Source: Chitinophagaceae bacterium (GTDB lineage Bacteria > Bacteroidota > Bacteroidia > Chitinophagales > Chitinophagaceae). From it: a stretch of DNA of 42,870 bases. The notes under the pieces are model-generated. The model did no database searches. It saw only the letters and a program-made list of their open reading frames with translations, and had not been told where the DNA came from. The stretch spans positions 1-42,870 of the forward strand of contig CANGNA010000034.1 of the NCBI GenBank assembly GCA_947455215.1, in the 5' to 3' direction. This document shows, piece by piece, positions 23,828 through 33,027 of the stretch. The stretch's first letter is position 1, and each line of letters begins with the position of its first letter. A program made the translations under genes and the position numbers.

Positions 23828-24340
23828 TTACTTGAACCACGAACTATACATCAGGTAGTTATTGGCAATGCGCTCTACCTCACCCTTCAACAATTCCGGG
23901 CTGATGTCTTTTACCTTTTTAGCAGGTACCCCTGCATATATACTACCAGCCTGCACCTGTGTACCTTCCAGCACAACAGCACCTGCAGCTATTATGCTGT
24001 TCTCTCCTATCACCACATTGTCCATTACTATGGAACCCATCCCTATCAGTACATTATCACCAACAGTGCAACCGTGCACCAATGCGTTATGACCAATAGA
24101 AACATTATTGCCCAGCTGCACAGTGGTCTTCTGGTATGTGCAATGGATCACTGCACCATCCTGTATATTCACTTTATTACCTATCCTGATGCTGTTCACA
24201 TCGCCACGGACTACAGCATTGAACCATATGCTGCAATCATCACCCATTATCACATCGCCCACTATGGTAGCATTGGGTGCTACAAAACAACTTTCTGGTA
24301 TTTGCGGGTGTACACCCTTTACAGGCAATATAACTGGCAT
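23828..24340 (-). CDS. Gamma-carbonic anhydrase-like LbH protein
   Basis: A 170-aa left-handed beta-helix protein of the gamma-carbonic anhydrase/YrdA group. The hexapeptide repeats run from residue 20 to 135. The three zinc histidines of the family are at H66 (DGAVIHC), H84 (SIGHNAL) and H89 (VHGCTV), so a metal site is likely. Catalysis is uncertain because many such homologs are inactive. It follows the GT2 gene by 6 bp, so both are in one operon ended by the terminator at 23802-23819. The two functions are not obviously linked. Confidence 0.85.
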   Translation of the reverse strand: MPVILPVKGVHPQIPESCFVAPNATIVGDVIMGDDCSIWFNAVVRGDVNSIRIGNKVNIQDGAVIHCTYQKTTVQLGNNVSIGHNALVHGCTVGDNVLIGMGSIVMDNVVIGENSIIAAGAVVLEGTQVQAGSIYAGVPAKKVKDISPELLKGEVERIANNYLMYSSWFK

Positions 24341-24346
24341 AATGGA

Positions 24347-25063
24347 TTATTTACTAAATATGTTATATTTAATTATACAATAAAGAGCGCGGAAGGCATC
24401 TTTCATACCAATCTTTTTACCTTCTTCATACGTACGGCCGTAATAAGATATACCAACTTCGTATATGCGTATTTTAGGTACCTTGGCTATCTTGGCAGTC
24501 ACTTCCGGTTCAAAGCCAAAACGCTTTTCTTTTAGCGTGATGCCTTGTATGATCTCTCTCCTGAAAACCTTGTAACATGTTTCCATATCGGTAAGGTTCA
24601 GGTTGGTAAACATATTAGATGCCATGGTTAGCATCTTATTACCGATGGAATGCCAGAAGAATAAGATACGGTGTGGCTTACCCCCCATGAACCTTGAACC
24701 ATACACAACATCAGCAAAACCCGTAACTATAGGTTTCAGGAGAATGTTGTATTCTTCAGGATCATATTCGAGGTCGGCATCCTGTATGATGACAAAATCG
24801 CCGGTGGCCATTTTTATACCTGTATGTAGTGCTGCACCCTTACCTTGGTTCACCTCGTGCTTGTAATAGCTGATCCGCAATTCAGGATTAGCTGATTGAT
24901 AAGATAAGATAGCTTCTTCGGTGTTGTCCTTAGAACAGTCGTTGACTATAATAACTTCCTTTTCGATGTTGCCCGTTAATTGTACGGCCTTTACCCTATC
25001 CAGTATATGATGGATAGTAGGACCTTCGTTGTACGCAGGTATGACTATAGACAGTTTGCTCAT
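24347..25063 (-). CDS. Family 2 glycosyltransferase (dolichyl-phosphate mannose synthase-like)
   Basis: A 238-aa GT2 enzyme with the fold and length of DPM-synthase-like transferases. Motifs: [12 protein letters not shown] at the N-terminus, [11 protein letters not shown], the metal-binding DADLEYDP (about residues 95-102), and [11 protein letters not shown]. No transmembrane tail is visible, unlike longer family members. It likely transfers a sugar from a nucleotide donor to a polyprenyl phosphate or glycan in the cytoplasm. It has a minus-strand -7 element at 25093-25100. The gamma-CA-like gene follows 6 bp after its stop. Confidence 0.85.
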   Translation of the reverse strand: MSKLSIVIPAYNEGPTIHHILDRVKAVQLTGNIEKEVIIVNDCSKDNTEEAILSYQSANPELRISYYKHEVNQGKGAALHTGIKMATGDFVIIQDADLEYDPEEYNILLKPIVTGFADVVYGSRFMGGKPHRILFFWHSIGNKMLTMASNMFTNLNLTDMETCYKVFRREIIQGITLKEKRFGFEPEVTAKIAKVPKIRIYEVGISYYGRTYEEGKKIGMKDAFRALYCIIKYNIFSK

Positions 25064-25092
25064 TTACAGATGACGGCACATAAGGCCGGCTG

Positions 25093-25100
25093 CAAAAATA
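25093..25100 (-). promoter_or_regulatory. -7 promoter element for the GT2 gene
   Basis: CAAAAATA on plus, TATTTTTG on minus, a TAnnTTTG match 29 bases upstream of the GT2 ATG. Confidence 0.45.
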
Positions 25101-25158
25101 TAAAGTTTTCAGCAGTATGAGTTTACAATACGTAAATGATTAAGTTAAAACGTCTGCG

Positions 25159-25166
25159 TATCTTTG
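25159..25166 (+). promoter_or_regulatory. -7 promoter element for thyA
   Basis: TATCTTTG, 16 bases upstream of the thyA ATG. No TTG at the expected -33 distance. Confidence 0.5.
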
Positions 25167-25182
25167 ATATAACAACTACCAC

Positions 25183-25977
25183 ATGCAGGCATACCACGAT
25201 CTACTGAAACATATCTTAGACAATGGCGCAAAGAAAAGCGACCGTACGGGAACAGGCACCATAAGCGTGTTTGGCTACCAGATGCGTTTCGATCTGCAAA
25301 AGGGTTTTCCGCTGGTAACTACCAAGAAGCTGCACCTGAAGTCTATCATATATGAGTTGCTATGGTTCCTGAAGGGTGATACCAACATCAAGTATCTTAA
25401 TGAACATGGTGTAAGTATATGGGATGAATGGGCTGATACCAATGGTGAACTGGGGCCTGTATATGGCCACCAATGGCGCAGCTGGCAAGGTGCTGATGGG
25501 AATGTGTATGACCAGATACAAGACGTAATCAAACAAATAAAAACCAACCCCGACAGCAGGCGTATCATCGTGAATGCATGGAATGTTGCTGACCTGCCTA
25601 AGATGGCTTTAAGTCCGTGTCATGCATTGTTCCAGTTCTATGTGGCCAATGGTAAACTGAGCTGCCAGCTATACCAGCGGAGTGCTGATGTATTTTTAGG
25701 TGTACCGTTCAACATTGCCTCTTATGCTTTGCTAACGATGATGATAGCACAGGTATGTGGATTAGAGCCTGGTGAATTCATACACACATTTGGTGATGCA
25801 CATTTATACCTGAATCATTTAGAACAAACAGAACTACAATTGAGCAGAACACCTTATCCATTACCTACAATGAAACTGAACCCTGATGTGAAAGATATCT
25901 TCGCTTTTAAGTACGAAGATTTCACGCTGGAAAATTATCAATCGCACCCGGGTATAAAAGCACCTATTGCTGTGTAG
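25183..25977 (+). CDS. thyA: Thymidylate synthase
   Basis: Converts dUMP and methylene-tetrahydrofolate to dTMP and dihydrofolate. At 264 aa it matches the E. coli length exactly, and the nucleophile Cys146 sits in SPCHALFQF. Other family blocks: [11 protein letters not shown], the phosphate-binding RRIIVNAWN, and [20 protein letters not shown]. The dihydrofolate reductase gene follows about 90 bp downstream, an expected partner because it regenerates tetrahydrofolate. The gap between contains a short repeated AGTCGTAAGT motif. Confidence 0.97.
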   Translation: MQAYHDLLKHILDNGAKKSDRTGTGTISVFGYQMRFDLQKGFPLVTTKKLHLKSIIYELLWFLKGDTNIKYLNEHGVSIWDEWADTNGELGPVYGHQWRSWQGADGNVYDQIQDVIKQIKTNPDSRRIIVNAWNVADLPKMALSPCHALFQFYVANGKLSCQLYQRSADVFLGVPFNIASYALLTMMIAQVCGLEPGEFIHTFGDAHLYLNHLEQTELQLSRTPYPLPTMKLNPDVKDIFAFKYEDFTLENYQSHPGIKAPIAV

Positions 25978-25982
25978 TTATT

Positions 25983-26016
25983 AGTCGTAAGTAGAAAGTA
26001 ATAAGTCGTAAGTCAT
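25983..26016. repeat. Short direct repeat between thyA and folA
   Basis: AGTCGTAAGT occurs twice (about 25983-25992 and 26006-26015), 13 bases apart. Similar AGTCGTAAGT repeats are common in Bacteroidota spacers, from memory. Confidence 0.5.
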
Positions 26017-26069
26017 GCTGTTTGTGGCTTGCTTTTTAAGTTAGTTGCGTTCAACAATATACATACAAG

Positions 26070-26573
26070 ATGACATTATCCTTTATAGTAGCTGCATCAG
26101 AGAACAATGCCATAGGCATCAATAATGAATTGCCATGGCGCTTACCTGAAGATCTTAAATTCTTCAAGCGCACTACTATGGGCAAGCCGGTTATCATGGG
26201 TCGCAAAACCTATGAATCTTTAGGCAGGCCATTACCCGGAAGGCTTAATGTTGTAATATCAAGCTCAGCACATTTACAACTTCCTGAAGGTACCGTACAA
26301 GCCAAGAGTATCAGTGAGGCCATAGCAGTAGCAGAGGGTGAAAAGAAAGATGAGGTGTTTATAATAGGCGGTGGTAAAATATTTGCCGACAGTATACACC
26401 TTGCTGATAGATTATACATAACAAGAGTACACACTACCATATCTAATGCTGATACCTTCTTCCCGGACATAGATCACACCCATTGGAAACTGGTATGGCA
26501 GGAAGACCACCACGCAGATGATAAACATGCTTACAACTACACCTTTCAGCGATACGAAAGAATAGAGTTATGA
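26070..26573 (+). CDS. folA: Dihydrofolate reductase
   Basis: NADPH-dependent reduction of dihydrofolate to tetrahydrofolate. The 167-aa protein shows the family order: IVAASENNAIGINNELPWRLPEDL (substrate/NADPH N-terminus with the catalytic acidic residue), VIMGRKTYESLGRPLPGRLNVV, IIGGGKIFADSIHLADRLYITRV, and the C-terminal YTFQRYE. Length is normal. It follows thyA and overlaps the next gene by 4 bp (ATGA), so the three form a likely operon. Confidence 0.95.
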   Translation: MTLSFIVAASENNAIGINNELPWRLPEDLKFFKRTTMGKPVIMGRKTYESLGRPLPGRLNVVISSSAHLQLPEGTVQAKSISEAIAVAEGEKKDEVFIIGGGKIFADSIHLADRLYITRVHTTISNADTFFPDIDHTHWKLVWQEDHHADDKHAYNYTFQRYERIEL

Positions 26574-27061
26574 ATCCGCATGCCATTATAGCATATGCAC
26601 GTTACCGCATGAAGGCAAAGCGATTGCATGGCGTTCACTCTCCATTTGCCTATGCATTTTCTGAAGAGATATTGTATGCTGACAAGTATGACCAGCCTGC
26701 TGCTAACACTGCCAAGGATAAATATCAACTATTACAAAACCGGATAAAGAACTATTACCAGCTAACCGGCCCAACTGACCTTGCTTACGATACGATGGCA
26801 CCGGTTACCGATACACTTCTTGTGATCAATGATAGCAACCCCGGACATTGGTTGCAGATACTGAACAAGCATCTTCCATACATACAGCAGGGCACCACCA
26901 TTATTATACCGGGTATACACGACAACAAACGCGCATCGACCAAGTGGCAACTGATCACCAAACATCCCAGGATACCTATGAGTATAGATGTGTTTGGCTA
27001 CGGCCTGCTCTTCTTCAGAAAAGAGTTCAAAGAAAAACAACATTTCATCCTTAAGTACTGA
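26570..27061 (+). CDS. Shrunken methyltransferase relative lacking the SAM-binding core
   Basis: A 163-aa protein that overlaps folA by 4 bp. The N-terminus (YRMKAKRLHGVHSPFAYAF) and the C-terminal block (HDNKRASTKW, HPRIPMSIDVFGYGLLFFRKEFKEKQHF) match Bacteroidota class I SAM-dependent methyltransferases I recall, which are about 240 aa. The region that should hold the glycine-rich SAM loop is missing: a short stretch after residue 60 leads straight to LLVINDSNPGHW, the expected strand-4 position. The likely explanation is an in-frame internal deletion, not a frameshift. It is therefore probably inactive as a methyltransferase, though the reading frame is intact and may have a different role. 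Confidence 0.62.
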   Translation: MNPHAIIAYARYRMKAKRLHGVHSPFAYAFSEEILYADKYDQPAANTAKDKYQLLQNRIKNYYQLTGPTDLAYDTMAPVTDTLLVINDSNPGHWLQILNKHLPYIQQGTTIIIPGIHDNKRASTKWQLITKHPRIPMSIDVFGYGLLFFRKEFKEKQHFILKY

Positions 27062-27068
27062 CATAAAA

Positions 27069-27094
27069 AAAGAGCTACCGTTTGGTAGCTCTTT
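27069..27094. terminator. Bidirectional terminator, folA operon / T9SS protein
   Basis: AAAGAGCTACC/GGTAGCTCTTT stem with a GTTT loop between convergent genes. Confidence 0.85.
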
Positions 27095-27114
27095 CTGTAT
27101 TGTATCAACTTAGC

Positions 27115-29109
27115 TTATTTGATAACAGTGAACTTCTTAGAAGTGAACTTGTTGCCAGAAGAAACTATGATATAGTAGTTACCTGAAGCAAGGTTAGCAG
27201 TGTTATAGTTATACACTTCTTCCTTAACGCCCTGGTGTATTTCGCGGCTAACGAACTTACCAGTGGTAGTGATCACAGAGTAAGTCAGCTGATCAACAGC
27301 AGCATCCAGCTTAACAGATACATTGATGTGATCTGTAGCAGGGTTAGGATACATTGTGATATCAGCAAAAGCCTTGTTATTAGTAGGTACTGCACTGATG
27401 TGTGTAGAGCTTGTGAACGCTACTGCAGGCAGGATGTCTTTCTGGTTGTCGTAGTTCACAGAGTCAACACCAAGATAGTTAGCAACGCCAGGGAATGCTA
27501 TAGGATTCCAAACAAAGTCAGGGTTAGACACCTGGTTGTCTGTACTTGTGTACCTGTCGCCGAACCATATTGGGTTATAAGGTTCCAGTGTGCTGTGGAA
27601 ATGGCTAAGGCCATAAGCACGAGGATAGCCGTTTACAAAGCCGTCCATACCCAGCGCCCAAGGAGATGTACCTGTGATAGGCACTTCCGGAGCTATTACG
27701 TACCAGCTGTTAGCATCCAGGAACACCTGGTGAGCTGAAGAGTCGCCATTGATCGTATCACCAATACCTACAGTGAATGTCTGGAAAGAAGAATCCAGTG
27801 TACCATCGAAGGTCTTAGAACCAAGACCAACCAGTTCCAGCTCAGTATTAGTGAACAGCATATCAGCAGCACCACCTGAAGTGTCATGTACTTTAAATAC
27901 ATAAACATACATCGGCTGGCCACCAGGCAGTGTACCAGGACCATTAGATACAGAGAACTGAACAGTTTTGATAACGCTACCACCATTAGCTACGTAGTAT
28001 GGAACACCCCAGATATAAGGATCTGTACCACCCGGGCCACGATAGATAGGGCTGATGGGCTTACCAGCAGCAAAATCGTAACGACCTTTAGACCAGATGT
28101 TATCGGTAGTGTAGAATGTATGCGTGTGTATGTTGTCACCAGCAAACTCGTCAGCAGAATCAGAAGTGATCGTGTACTTCAGATCGTAACGACCTGTACC
28201 AGAAGTACCAGGTATGTCGTACAGCGGACCATAGAAAGTGTAGATAGAGTCAGCAACAGGGAAAGAACCCAGTGTAACTGAATCAGAATACACATTAGAA
28301 GATGAACCACCTGTTGGTGTGAACATCAGATCAGAGTGCAGCTTTACGTTTGTAGCATTGTGCAGACCATAGTTGGCTATGAATGCACCATTGATGCCCT
28401 TGTAAGGTGCAGCATGGCTGGCCAGCTGTGTGTAAGGCATAGCAAAGTTAGCAGTAGTGCTGTAACCACCTGGTACAAAGCCCAGATCGTTGTTATGACC
28501 AACACCCCAGTTGATAACGATGTTCATCTTTACAGTACCACCCCAGTTGAGCACTGAAGTGATCGCTGAACCATCATCATTGGATATCATATACACAGGT
28601 ATATTAACGCTGGCACCTGAAGCACCTGCAGCCATACCTACCGGACCACCAGGCAGGTGGTTAACAATAACTACTGCTACCGCACCTGCGTTCTGTGCAG
28701 CCAGTGCCTTTGCACCAAACTCACAGTTACCACGCCATACAATAGCTATCTTACCTGTAAAATATCCTGCCGGATAAGGAGTACAGCCTGCAGTATCGCC
28801 AACAGGACCGAACTTAACCGGAGAGTCTACCATATCGAATGGTGCACCACCCCAGTTACCTGTAGATGTTGGGTTAGTAATGTCGTAAGCCGCTGTAAAT
28901 ACCTTATCACCAGCTATAGTAAGCGGTGAAGATACCTGGAACCTGAGGCCTACATAGTTCTTGTAAAAGTTGTTGGCAAACAGATAGGTCGCCGGAGTTG
29001 TCGCATCCATTGGATATGACACCGGATGCGATGTCTGCGCATTGGCAATACCTGCTACGCCTATGCACACGGCGGCAGCAAGCTTTCTGAGGGAGTCGAA
29101 ATACTTCAT
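27115..29109 (-). CDS. Secreted PA-domain protein with T9SS sorting domain
   Basis: A 664-aa surface or secreted protein. Residues 1-24 are a signal peptide (LAAAVCIGVAGIANAQ). The start at 29109 is chosen because the upstream codons to 29136 are not signal-like. A protease-associated (PA) domain runs from about 80 to 190 (GYFTGKIAIVWRGNCEFGAKALAAQNAGAVAVVIVNHLPG is its core). The middle is beta-rich. The last ~80 residues are a Por-secretion C-terminal sorting domain (ITMYPNPATDHINVSV, then ASGNYYIIVSS, ending KKFTVIK), the type IX secretion signal. No catalytic peptidase motif was recognised, so substrate and activity are unknown. Confidence 0.85.
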   Translation of the reverse strand: MKYFDSLRKLAAAVCIGVAGIANAQTSHPVSYPMDATTPATYLFANNFYKNYVGLRFQVSSPLTIAGDKVFTAAYDITNPTSTGNWGGAPFDMVDSPVKFGPVGDTAGCTPYPAGYFTGKIAIVWRGNCEFGAKALAAQNAGAVAVVIVNHLPGGPVGMAAGASGASVNIPVYMISNDDGSAITSVLNWGGTVKMNIVINWGVGHNNDLGFVPGGYSTTANFAMPYTQLASHAAPYKGINGAFIANYGLHNATNVKLHSDLMFTPTGGSSSNVYSDSVTLGSFPVADSIYTFYGPLYDIPGTSGTGRYDLKYTITSDSADEFAGDNIHTHTFYTTDNIWSKGRYDFAAGKPISPIYRGPGGTDPYIWGVPYYVANGGSVIKTVQFSVSNGPGTLPGGQPMYVYVFKVHDTSGGAADMLFTNTELELVGLGSKTFDGTLDSSFQTFTVGIGDTINGDSSAHQVFLDANSWYVIAPEVPITGTSPWALGMDGFVNGYPRAYGLSHFHSTLEPYNPIWFGDRYTSTDNQVSNPDFVWNPIAFPGVANYLGVDSVNYDNQKDILPAVAFTSSTHISAVPTNNKAFADITMYPNPATDHINVSVKLDAAVDQLTYSVITTTGKFVSREIHQGVKEEVYNYNTANLASGNYYIIVSSGNKFTSKKFTVIK

Positions 29110-29217
29110 AATATAATTTTGTTTTAGCACCCACAATTTACACCTATATTAATAACTAACCAAAAATTAACGTCTAAAGGGTGAATGAAATCGACAAAAA
29201 ATAGTATAAAACAAAAA

Positions 29218-29242
29218 AGCATGTACCTGTACAGTACATGCT
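29218..29242 (-). terminator. Terminator downstream of nadA
   Basis: AGCATGTAC/GTACATGCT stem, loop CTGTACA; minus-strand tail TTTTTTG follows. Confidence 0.75.
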
Positions 29243-29265
29243 ATTATATAAACTAACCAAATATT

Positions 29266-30279
29266 TTAACCACCAATACCCAATTGTTTGCTTAGATCCA
29301 GCATGCGTTGTATTGGTTTGCGGGCAGCAAGTCTAAGATCTTCCGGCATGGTTACCTCAGGCAATTCGTACTTCATACACATGTATACCTTTTCAAGTGT
29401 ATTCAATTTCATATGCGGGCAATCGTTGCAGGCACAGGAATTATCGGGCGGTGCAGCGATAAATGTTTTATGCGGGCTGGCTTGCTGCATTTTGTGCAGT
29501 ATGCCGGTTTCCGTAGCTACAATAAAACTCTGGCAGGTGTCCGATTCAGTATATTTTAATATCTGGGTGGTTGAACCAACGAAATCGGCAATGGCCAGCA
29601 ATGGTTCTTCACATTCCGGGTGAGCTACCAGTTTAGCTTCCGGATGACGCACTTTCAACTTAGTGATCTTTTCCAGCGAGAATATCTCGTGTACCATACA
29701 TGCACCATTCCACAATACCATATTACGACCTGTTTGCTTATTGATATATCCGCCCAGGTTCTTATCCGGTGCAAATATGATCTTCTGATCTTTGGGCAGG
29801 CTTTCAACAATAGCCTGTGCATTAGATGAAGTACATATAATATCACTCAGTGCTTTGATACCTGCAGAACAGTTAATGTAGGAGATAACAATATGATCGG
29901 GGTGCTTTTCTTTAAAGCCTTTAAAAAGCGGTGGCGGGCAACTGTCGCTGAGCGAGCAGCCAGCTTTCAGATCAGGCAACAGCACCTTTTTCTCCGGGTT
30001 TAGTATTTTGGCTGTTTCTGCCATAAAGTGTACCCCGGCAAAAACAATAATATCTGCATTGGTGTTTGCGGCCTTTTGTGCCAGGCCCAGGCTGTCGCCT
30101 ACATAATCTGCAATATCTTGAATATCCGGCTCCTGGTAATAGTGTGCCAGCACAATGGCATTCTTCTCCTTCTTTAATTTTTCTATCTCTTTAAACAGAT
30201 CAAGTGAAGGGTCGATCTCCATATCAAGGAAACCTTTCATATTCAATTTTTCGGCTTCCGTGAAGTTTTGCACAGACAT
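29266..30279 (-). CDS. nadA: Quinolinate synthase A
   Basis: [4Fe-4S] enzyme condensing iminoaspartate with dihydroxyacetone phosphate to quinolinate in NAD synthesis. The 337-aa protein has [26 protein letters not shown] at the N-terminus. Cluster-ligand cysteines lie in family positions: Cys108 (KAGCSLSD), Cys194 (NGACMVH) and Cys287 in the CxxC motif of [10 protein letters not shown]. nadB and nadC are absent from this window. The upstream region, 30280-30836, is the candidate origin, so nadA is read away from it. Confidence 0.96.
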   Translation of the reverse strand: MSVQNFTEAEKLNMKGFLDMEIDPSLDLFKEIEKLKKEKNAIVLAHYYQEPDIQDIADYVGDSLGLAQKAANTNADIIVFAGVHFMAETAKILNPEKKVLLPDLKAGCSLSDSCPPPLFKGFKEKHPDHIVISYINCSAGIKALSDIICTSSNAQAIVESLPKDQKIIFAPDKNLGGYINKQTGRNMVLWNGACMVHEIFSLEKITKLKVRHPEAKLVAHPECEEPLLAIADFVGSTTQILKYTESDTCQSFIVATETGILHKMQQASPHKTFIAAPPDNSCACNDCPHMKLNTLEKVYMCMKYELPEVTMPEDLRLAARKPIQRMLDLSKQLGIGG

Positions 30280-30836
30280 AATATCTTTAATTTAAGTTTA
30301 AAATTTAAAAAAAGGCTATCACCATTAGGGCTGGGGATTGGTGGAAAGAAAATTTCAATTCCAGTTGCAAAATTAGTCTTCTTCAGTTTACTAACATGCA
30401 TTTAGCAGTTATCCACAGTGTTAAATTGAGTGTTTAAGCCTATCTAACAGGGTCAATGTTAATTGTGTATTAACTGCGCTGTGTATAAAAAGTTGCTTGT
30501 GGATTTGGTAGATGGGTGTGGATAGCGGGCAGGTTGGAAAGGATAAATATAGTTATCCCCAGCTGTCATAATTTTTAGTTTAATGCATGCGCTATTTCTA
30601 CAAATCTGTACATGAAAATCCACACACAATTCATACGAAATGTGGATAAGCACTGTAAATGTGATTGAAGTTCAGCAGATTGTGCTGAAAGCCGCACCTG
30701 TGGCCTATATCATTAAAATATCGTGCCTGAAAAAAGATATATAAATGGGGCTATTCAGGCGAAATTTAAAGAAGCCCAAAATGCAAAAAAAATCCCGCCG
30801 CATGCGCGGCGGGTCTCTGTATAATAAGACGGAAAA
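30280..30836. other. Candidate replication origin (oriC): DnaA-box cluster
   Basis: A 557-bp gene-free gap with a dense set of DnaA boxes (TTATNCACA). Exact matches: TTATCCACA at 30409-30417 (plus), TGTGTATAA at 30480-30488 (minus, N=A on its own strand), TGTGGATAA at 30641-30649 (minus). One mismatch: TGTGTATTA 30464-30472, TGTGGATAG 30517-30525, TTATCCCCA 30553-30561. Two mismatches: 30498-30506 and 30616-30624. An almost pure A/T stretch at 30279-30313 could be an unwinding element. This is far denser than chance for 9-mers. dnaA is not in the window, and the boundary is inferred from motifs only. Confidence 0.62.
30794..30813 (-). terminator. Terminator downstream of the 30837 gene
   Basis: CCCGCCGC/GCGGCGGG stem with an ATGC loop; the minus strand continues into ATTTTTTTTGC. 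Confidence 0.85.
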
Positions 30837-31268
30837 TTATTGTTTGGCCGGGTTGCCGATCTTCACTTTGGGATACAGCACGTCGTAGGCCATCATGGTA
30901 TCTTCTGTTGGCGGAGCGCCCTTAAGATCGAGCGGCAGACTGCCTTTTTTTATTTCTATACCATATACCATGGTCACCTTATCGGTAGGATAAATGAGTT
31001 TTACAAAGTAATTGGCACCCGGTGCGATATTGTTGGTCTCGAAGTGACCATCAGCATCAGTAAAGCCGGAAGCAACGATAGTAGAATCGGCGCGGTAAAC
31101 GAAAGCCTTCATCCCCTTGTAGGGTTTATTGCGGGCATCTCTGAGCGTACCGTAAATAACGGTCTTGTCTTTATCCGACTTTGCTTTTTTTGCTTTTGCG
31201 GGAGTGGTTTGCGCCATAACAGCCCCACACATAAAAAGGCATGCAGATAACGTAACGATCAATTTCAT
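30837..31268 (-). CDS. Secreted protein with carboxypeptidase-regulatory-like domain
   Basis: A 143-aa exported protein. The start at 31268 is chosen because it gives a clean signal peptide (MKLIVTLSACLFMCGAVMAQ); upstream codons add an unlikely hydrophobic tail. The mature part has a Lys-rich linker, then one beta-sandwich of the carboxypeptidase-regulatory-like/transthyretin type: VIYGTLRDARNKPYKGMKAFVYRADSTIVASGFTDADGHFETNNIAPG. This domain often serves as an N-terminal module of TonB receptors; here it is alone. Function is unknown. Confidence 0.75.
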   Translation of the reverse strand: MKLIVTLSACLFMCGAVMAQTTPAKAKKAKSDKDKTVIYGTLRDARNKPYKGMKAFVYRADSTIVASGFTDADGHFETNNIAPGANYFVKLIYPTDKVTMVYGIEIKKGSLPLDLKGAPPTEDTMMAYDVLYPKVKIGNPAKQ

Positions 31269-31421
31269 ACTATTTGCTGTGGTTTTATGTATTAAAATAA
31301 AAGTAAGCATTATTTCAAAAAATGTGATAATGCTGATGTTAAGTGGACTAAAGTTAATATACCCTACAGACAAAAGCAAGAGATATAACAAAATATATAA
31401 ACCAGCTCTTACCTATTTATT

Positions 31422-31429
31422 TACTTTTG
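31422..31429 (+). promoter_or_regulatory. -7 promoter element (TACTTTTG) for the flippase gene
   Basis: TAnnTTTG match 29 bases upstream of the ATG at 31459; no TTG -33 element was found at the usual spacing. Confidence 0.45.
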
Positions 31430-31458
31430 GTGTGTAAACGATCTTGGGAAAAGGATAA

Positions 31459-32970
31459 ATGGCATCACTAAAAAAACTGGCAGGACAAACACTGTGGTAT
31501 GGCTTAAGCAATATAGCGGCCAAACTATTGTTTCAATTGCAGACGCCGCTGGTAACGTACTTGCTGAACAAACCATCGGGGGTTACTGACTACGGTAATT
31601 TCAGTGCCTTGTACTCCGCGCTATCTTTTATGAACGTGATCTTTACCTATGGGATGGAAACGGCTTATTTCAGGTTTTCGGCCGCCGGAGAAGATCAGAA
31701 AAAGTTATTCCGCACCATATTTTCATCGCTCCTGGTAAGCACAGCATTGCTGAGCGCCGTGCTTATCTTCTTCAGAGCTCCGTTAGCAAAGCTTTCTGAC
31801 CTGGGCGACCACCCGGAATATATTACCTGGTGTGTGCTGATATTGGCATTTGATACACTTGCCGCTATACCTTTTGCGCGTTTGCGCCAGGAGGAGCGGC
31901 CGCGCAAATATGCTGTAGTAAGAATAGCCGGTATTGTAGCCAATATAACGGCAATGGTCATTTTCCTGGCACTTAGTCCGGGGTTTGTAAAAGAACAACC
32001 CGGTAACGCGTATTCTGAATGGTACGTAAGCAACAACAACGTAGGCTTCCTTATTATGGCCAACCTGATACAGTCGGTGATCACCTTCTTGTTGCTGTTT
32101 GGTGAATGGATAGACTTCCGTTTTGCACCGGATAAGGCGCTGTTGAAGAGGGCATTTATATATAGCGCTCCATTAATAATAGCCGGCCTGGGCGGGATGA
32201 TCAACGAGACGATAGACAGGCAGATGCTGAAACATATGTACGGCACTATTGCGCAGGGCACCACAGAAGTGGGCATATATTCGGCCAATTACAAAATAGC
32301 CATATTCATAACGCTGTTCATCACAGCTTTCCGCATGTCGGCAGAGCCATTTTTCTTTAACCAGGCCAAAGAGAAAAATGCACCGGGCACCTATGCGCGC
32401 GTGATGAAGTGGTTCGTGATCGTGTTATGCTGTGCATTTTTGAGTACGGCGCTTTTCCTGGATGGTATCAAATTTTTCCTGGGCTCTACCTTCCGCAACG
32501 AACGCTCACTGGGCGTGGTGCCAATATTGCTGGCTGCCAACGTGTGCCTGGGTATTTATTACAACTTATCGGTTTGGTATAAGCTTACAGATAAAATGCG
32601 CATGGGCATGTATATAACACTGGTAGGCGCTGCGCTTACACTGATCTGCAATACCCTGTTCATACCCAAATACGGTATGTATGCCTGTGCGTGGACGACC
32701 TTTGCCGCGTATTTCAGTATGATGGTGATCTCTTATTTCCTGGGGCAGAAATATTTCCCGGTACCTTATAACATGAAGAAGCTCTTGTCTTATCTCGGCA
32801 TTATGCTTTTGCTGTTCTTTACCCAAAAGCTGGTGGGCCACTTCACCGAAAGTATTATCATACGCCTGGGTAGCGCCACGGTGCTTATGGTACTATTTAT
32901 AGGTATGATAGCCGGAGCAGAAAAAGAAGAGCTGAAGGGATTGCCGGTGGTGGGCAAGTTTATCAGGTGA
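31459..32970 (+). CDS. Oligosaccharide/lipid flippase (MOP superfamily, Wzx-like)
   Basis: A 503-aa integral membrane protein with many hydrophobic segments across the full length (about 12-14 helices) and no signal peptide. The N-terminus (LAGQTLWYGLSNIAAKLLFQLQTPLVTYLL) and a charged central loop (MINETIDRQMLKHMYGTIAQGTTEVGIYSANYKIA) fit polysaccharide-export flippases of the MOP superfamily, which translocate lipid-linked sugars across the inner membrane. It converges with the mannose-1-phosphate guanylyltransferase gene, a plausible functional neighbour in surface glycan synthesis. Substrate is not known. Confidence 0.82.
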   Translation: MASLKKLAGQTLWYGLSNIAAKLLFQLQTPLVTYLLNKPSGVTDYGNFSALYSALSFMNVIFTYGMETAYFRFSAAGEDQKKLFRTIFSSLLVSTALLSAVLIFFRAPLAKLSDLGDHPEYITWCVLILAFDTLAAIPFARLRQEERPRKYAVVRIAGIVANITAMVIFLALSPGFVKEQPGNAYSEWYVSNNNVGFLIMANLIQSVITFLLLFGEWIDFRFAPDKALLKRAFIYSAPLIIAGLGGMINETIDRQMLKHMYGTIAQGTTEVGIYSANYKIAIFITLFITAFRMSAEPFFFNQAKEKNAPGTYARVMKWFVIVLCCAFLSTALFLDGIKFFLGSTFRNERSLGVVPILLAANVCLGIYYNLSVWYKLTDKMRMGMYITLVGAALTLICNTLFIPKYGMYACAWTTFAAYFSMMVISYFLGQKYFPVPYNMKKLLSYLGIMLLLFFTQKLVGHFTESIIIRLGSATVLMVLFIGMIAGAEKEELKGLPVVGKFIR

Positions 32971-33002
32971 GCTGATTTAACTATGCCAATTGTAAAATAA
33001 AA

Positions 33003-33023
33003 AAAGGCGCCATAGGCGCCTTT
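33003..33023. terminator. Bidirectional terminator, flippase / manC
   Basis: AAAGGCGCC/GGCGCCTTT stem with an ATA loop between convergent genes. Confidence 0.85.
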
Positions 33024-33027
33024 CTCT

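Noticed and set aside
23810-24535. 241-aa plus-strand ORF over the gamma-CA and GT2 genes
   Set aside because: Tyr/His-rich antisense frame overlapping two well-supported genes.
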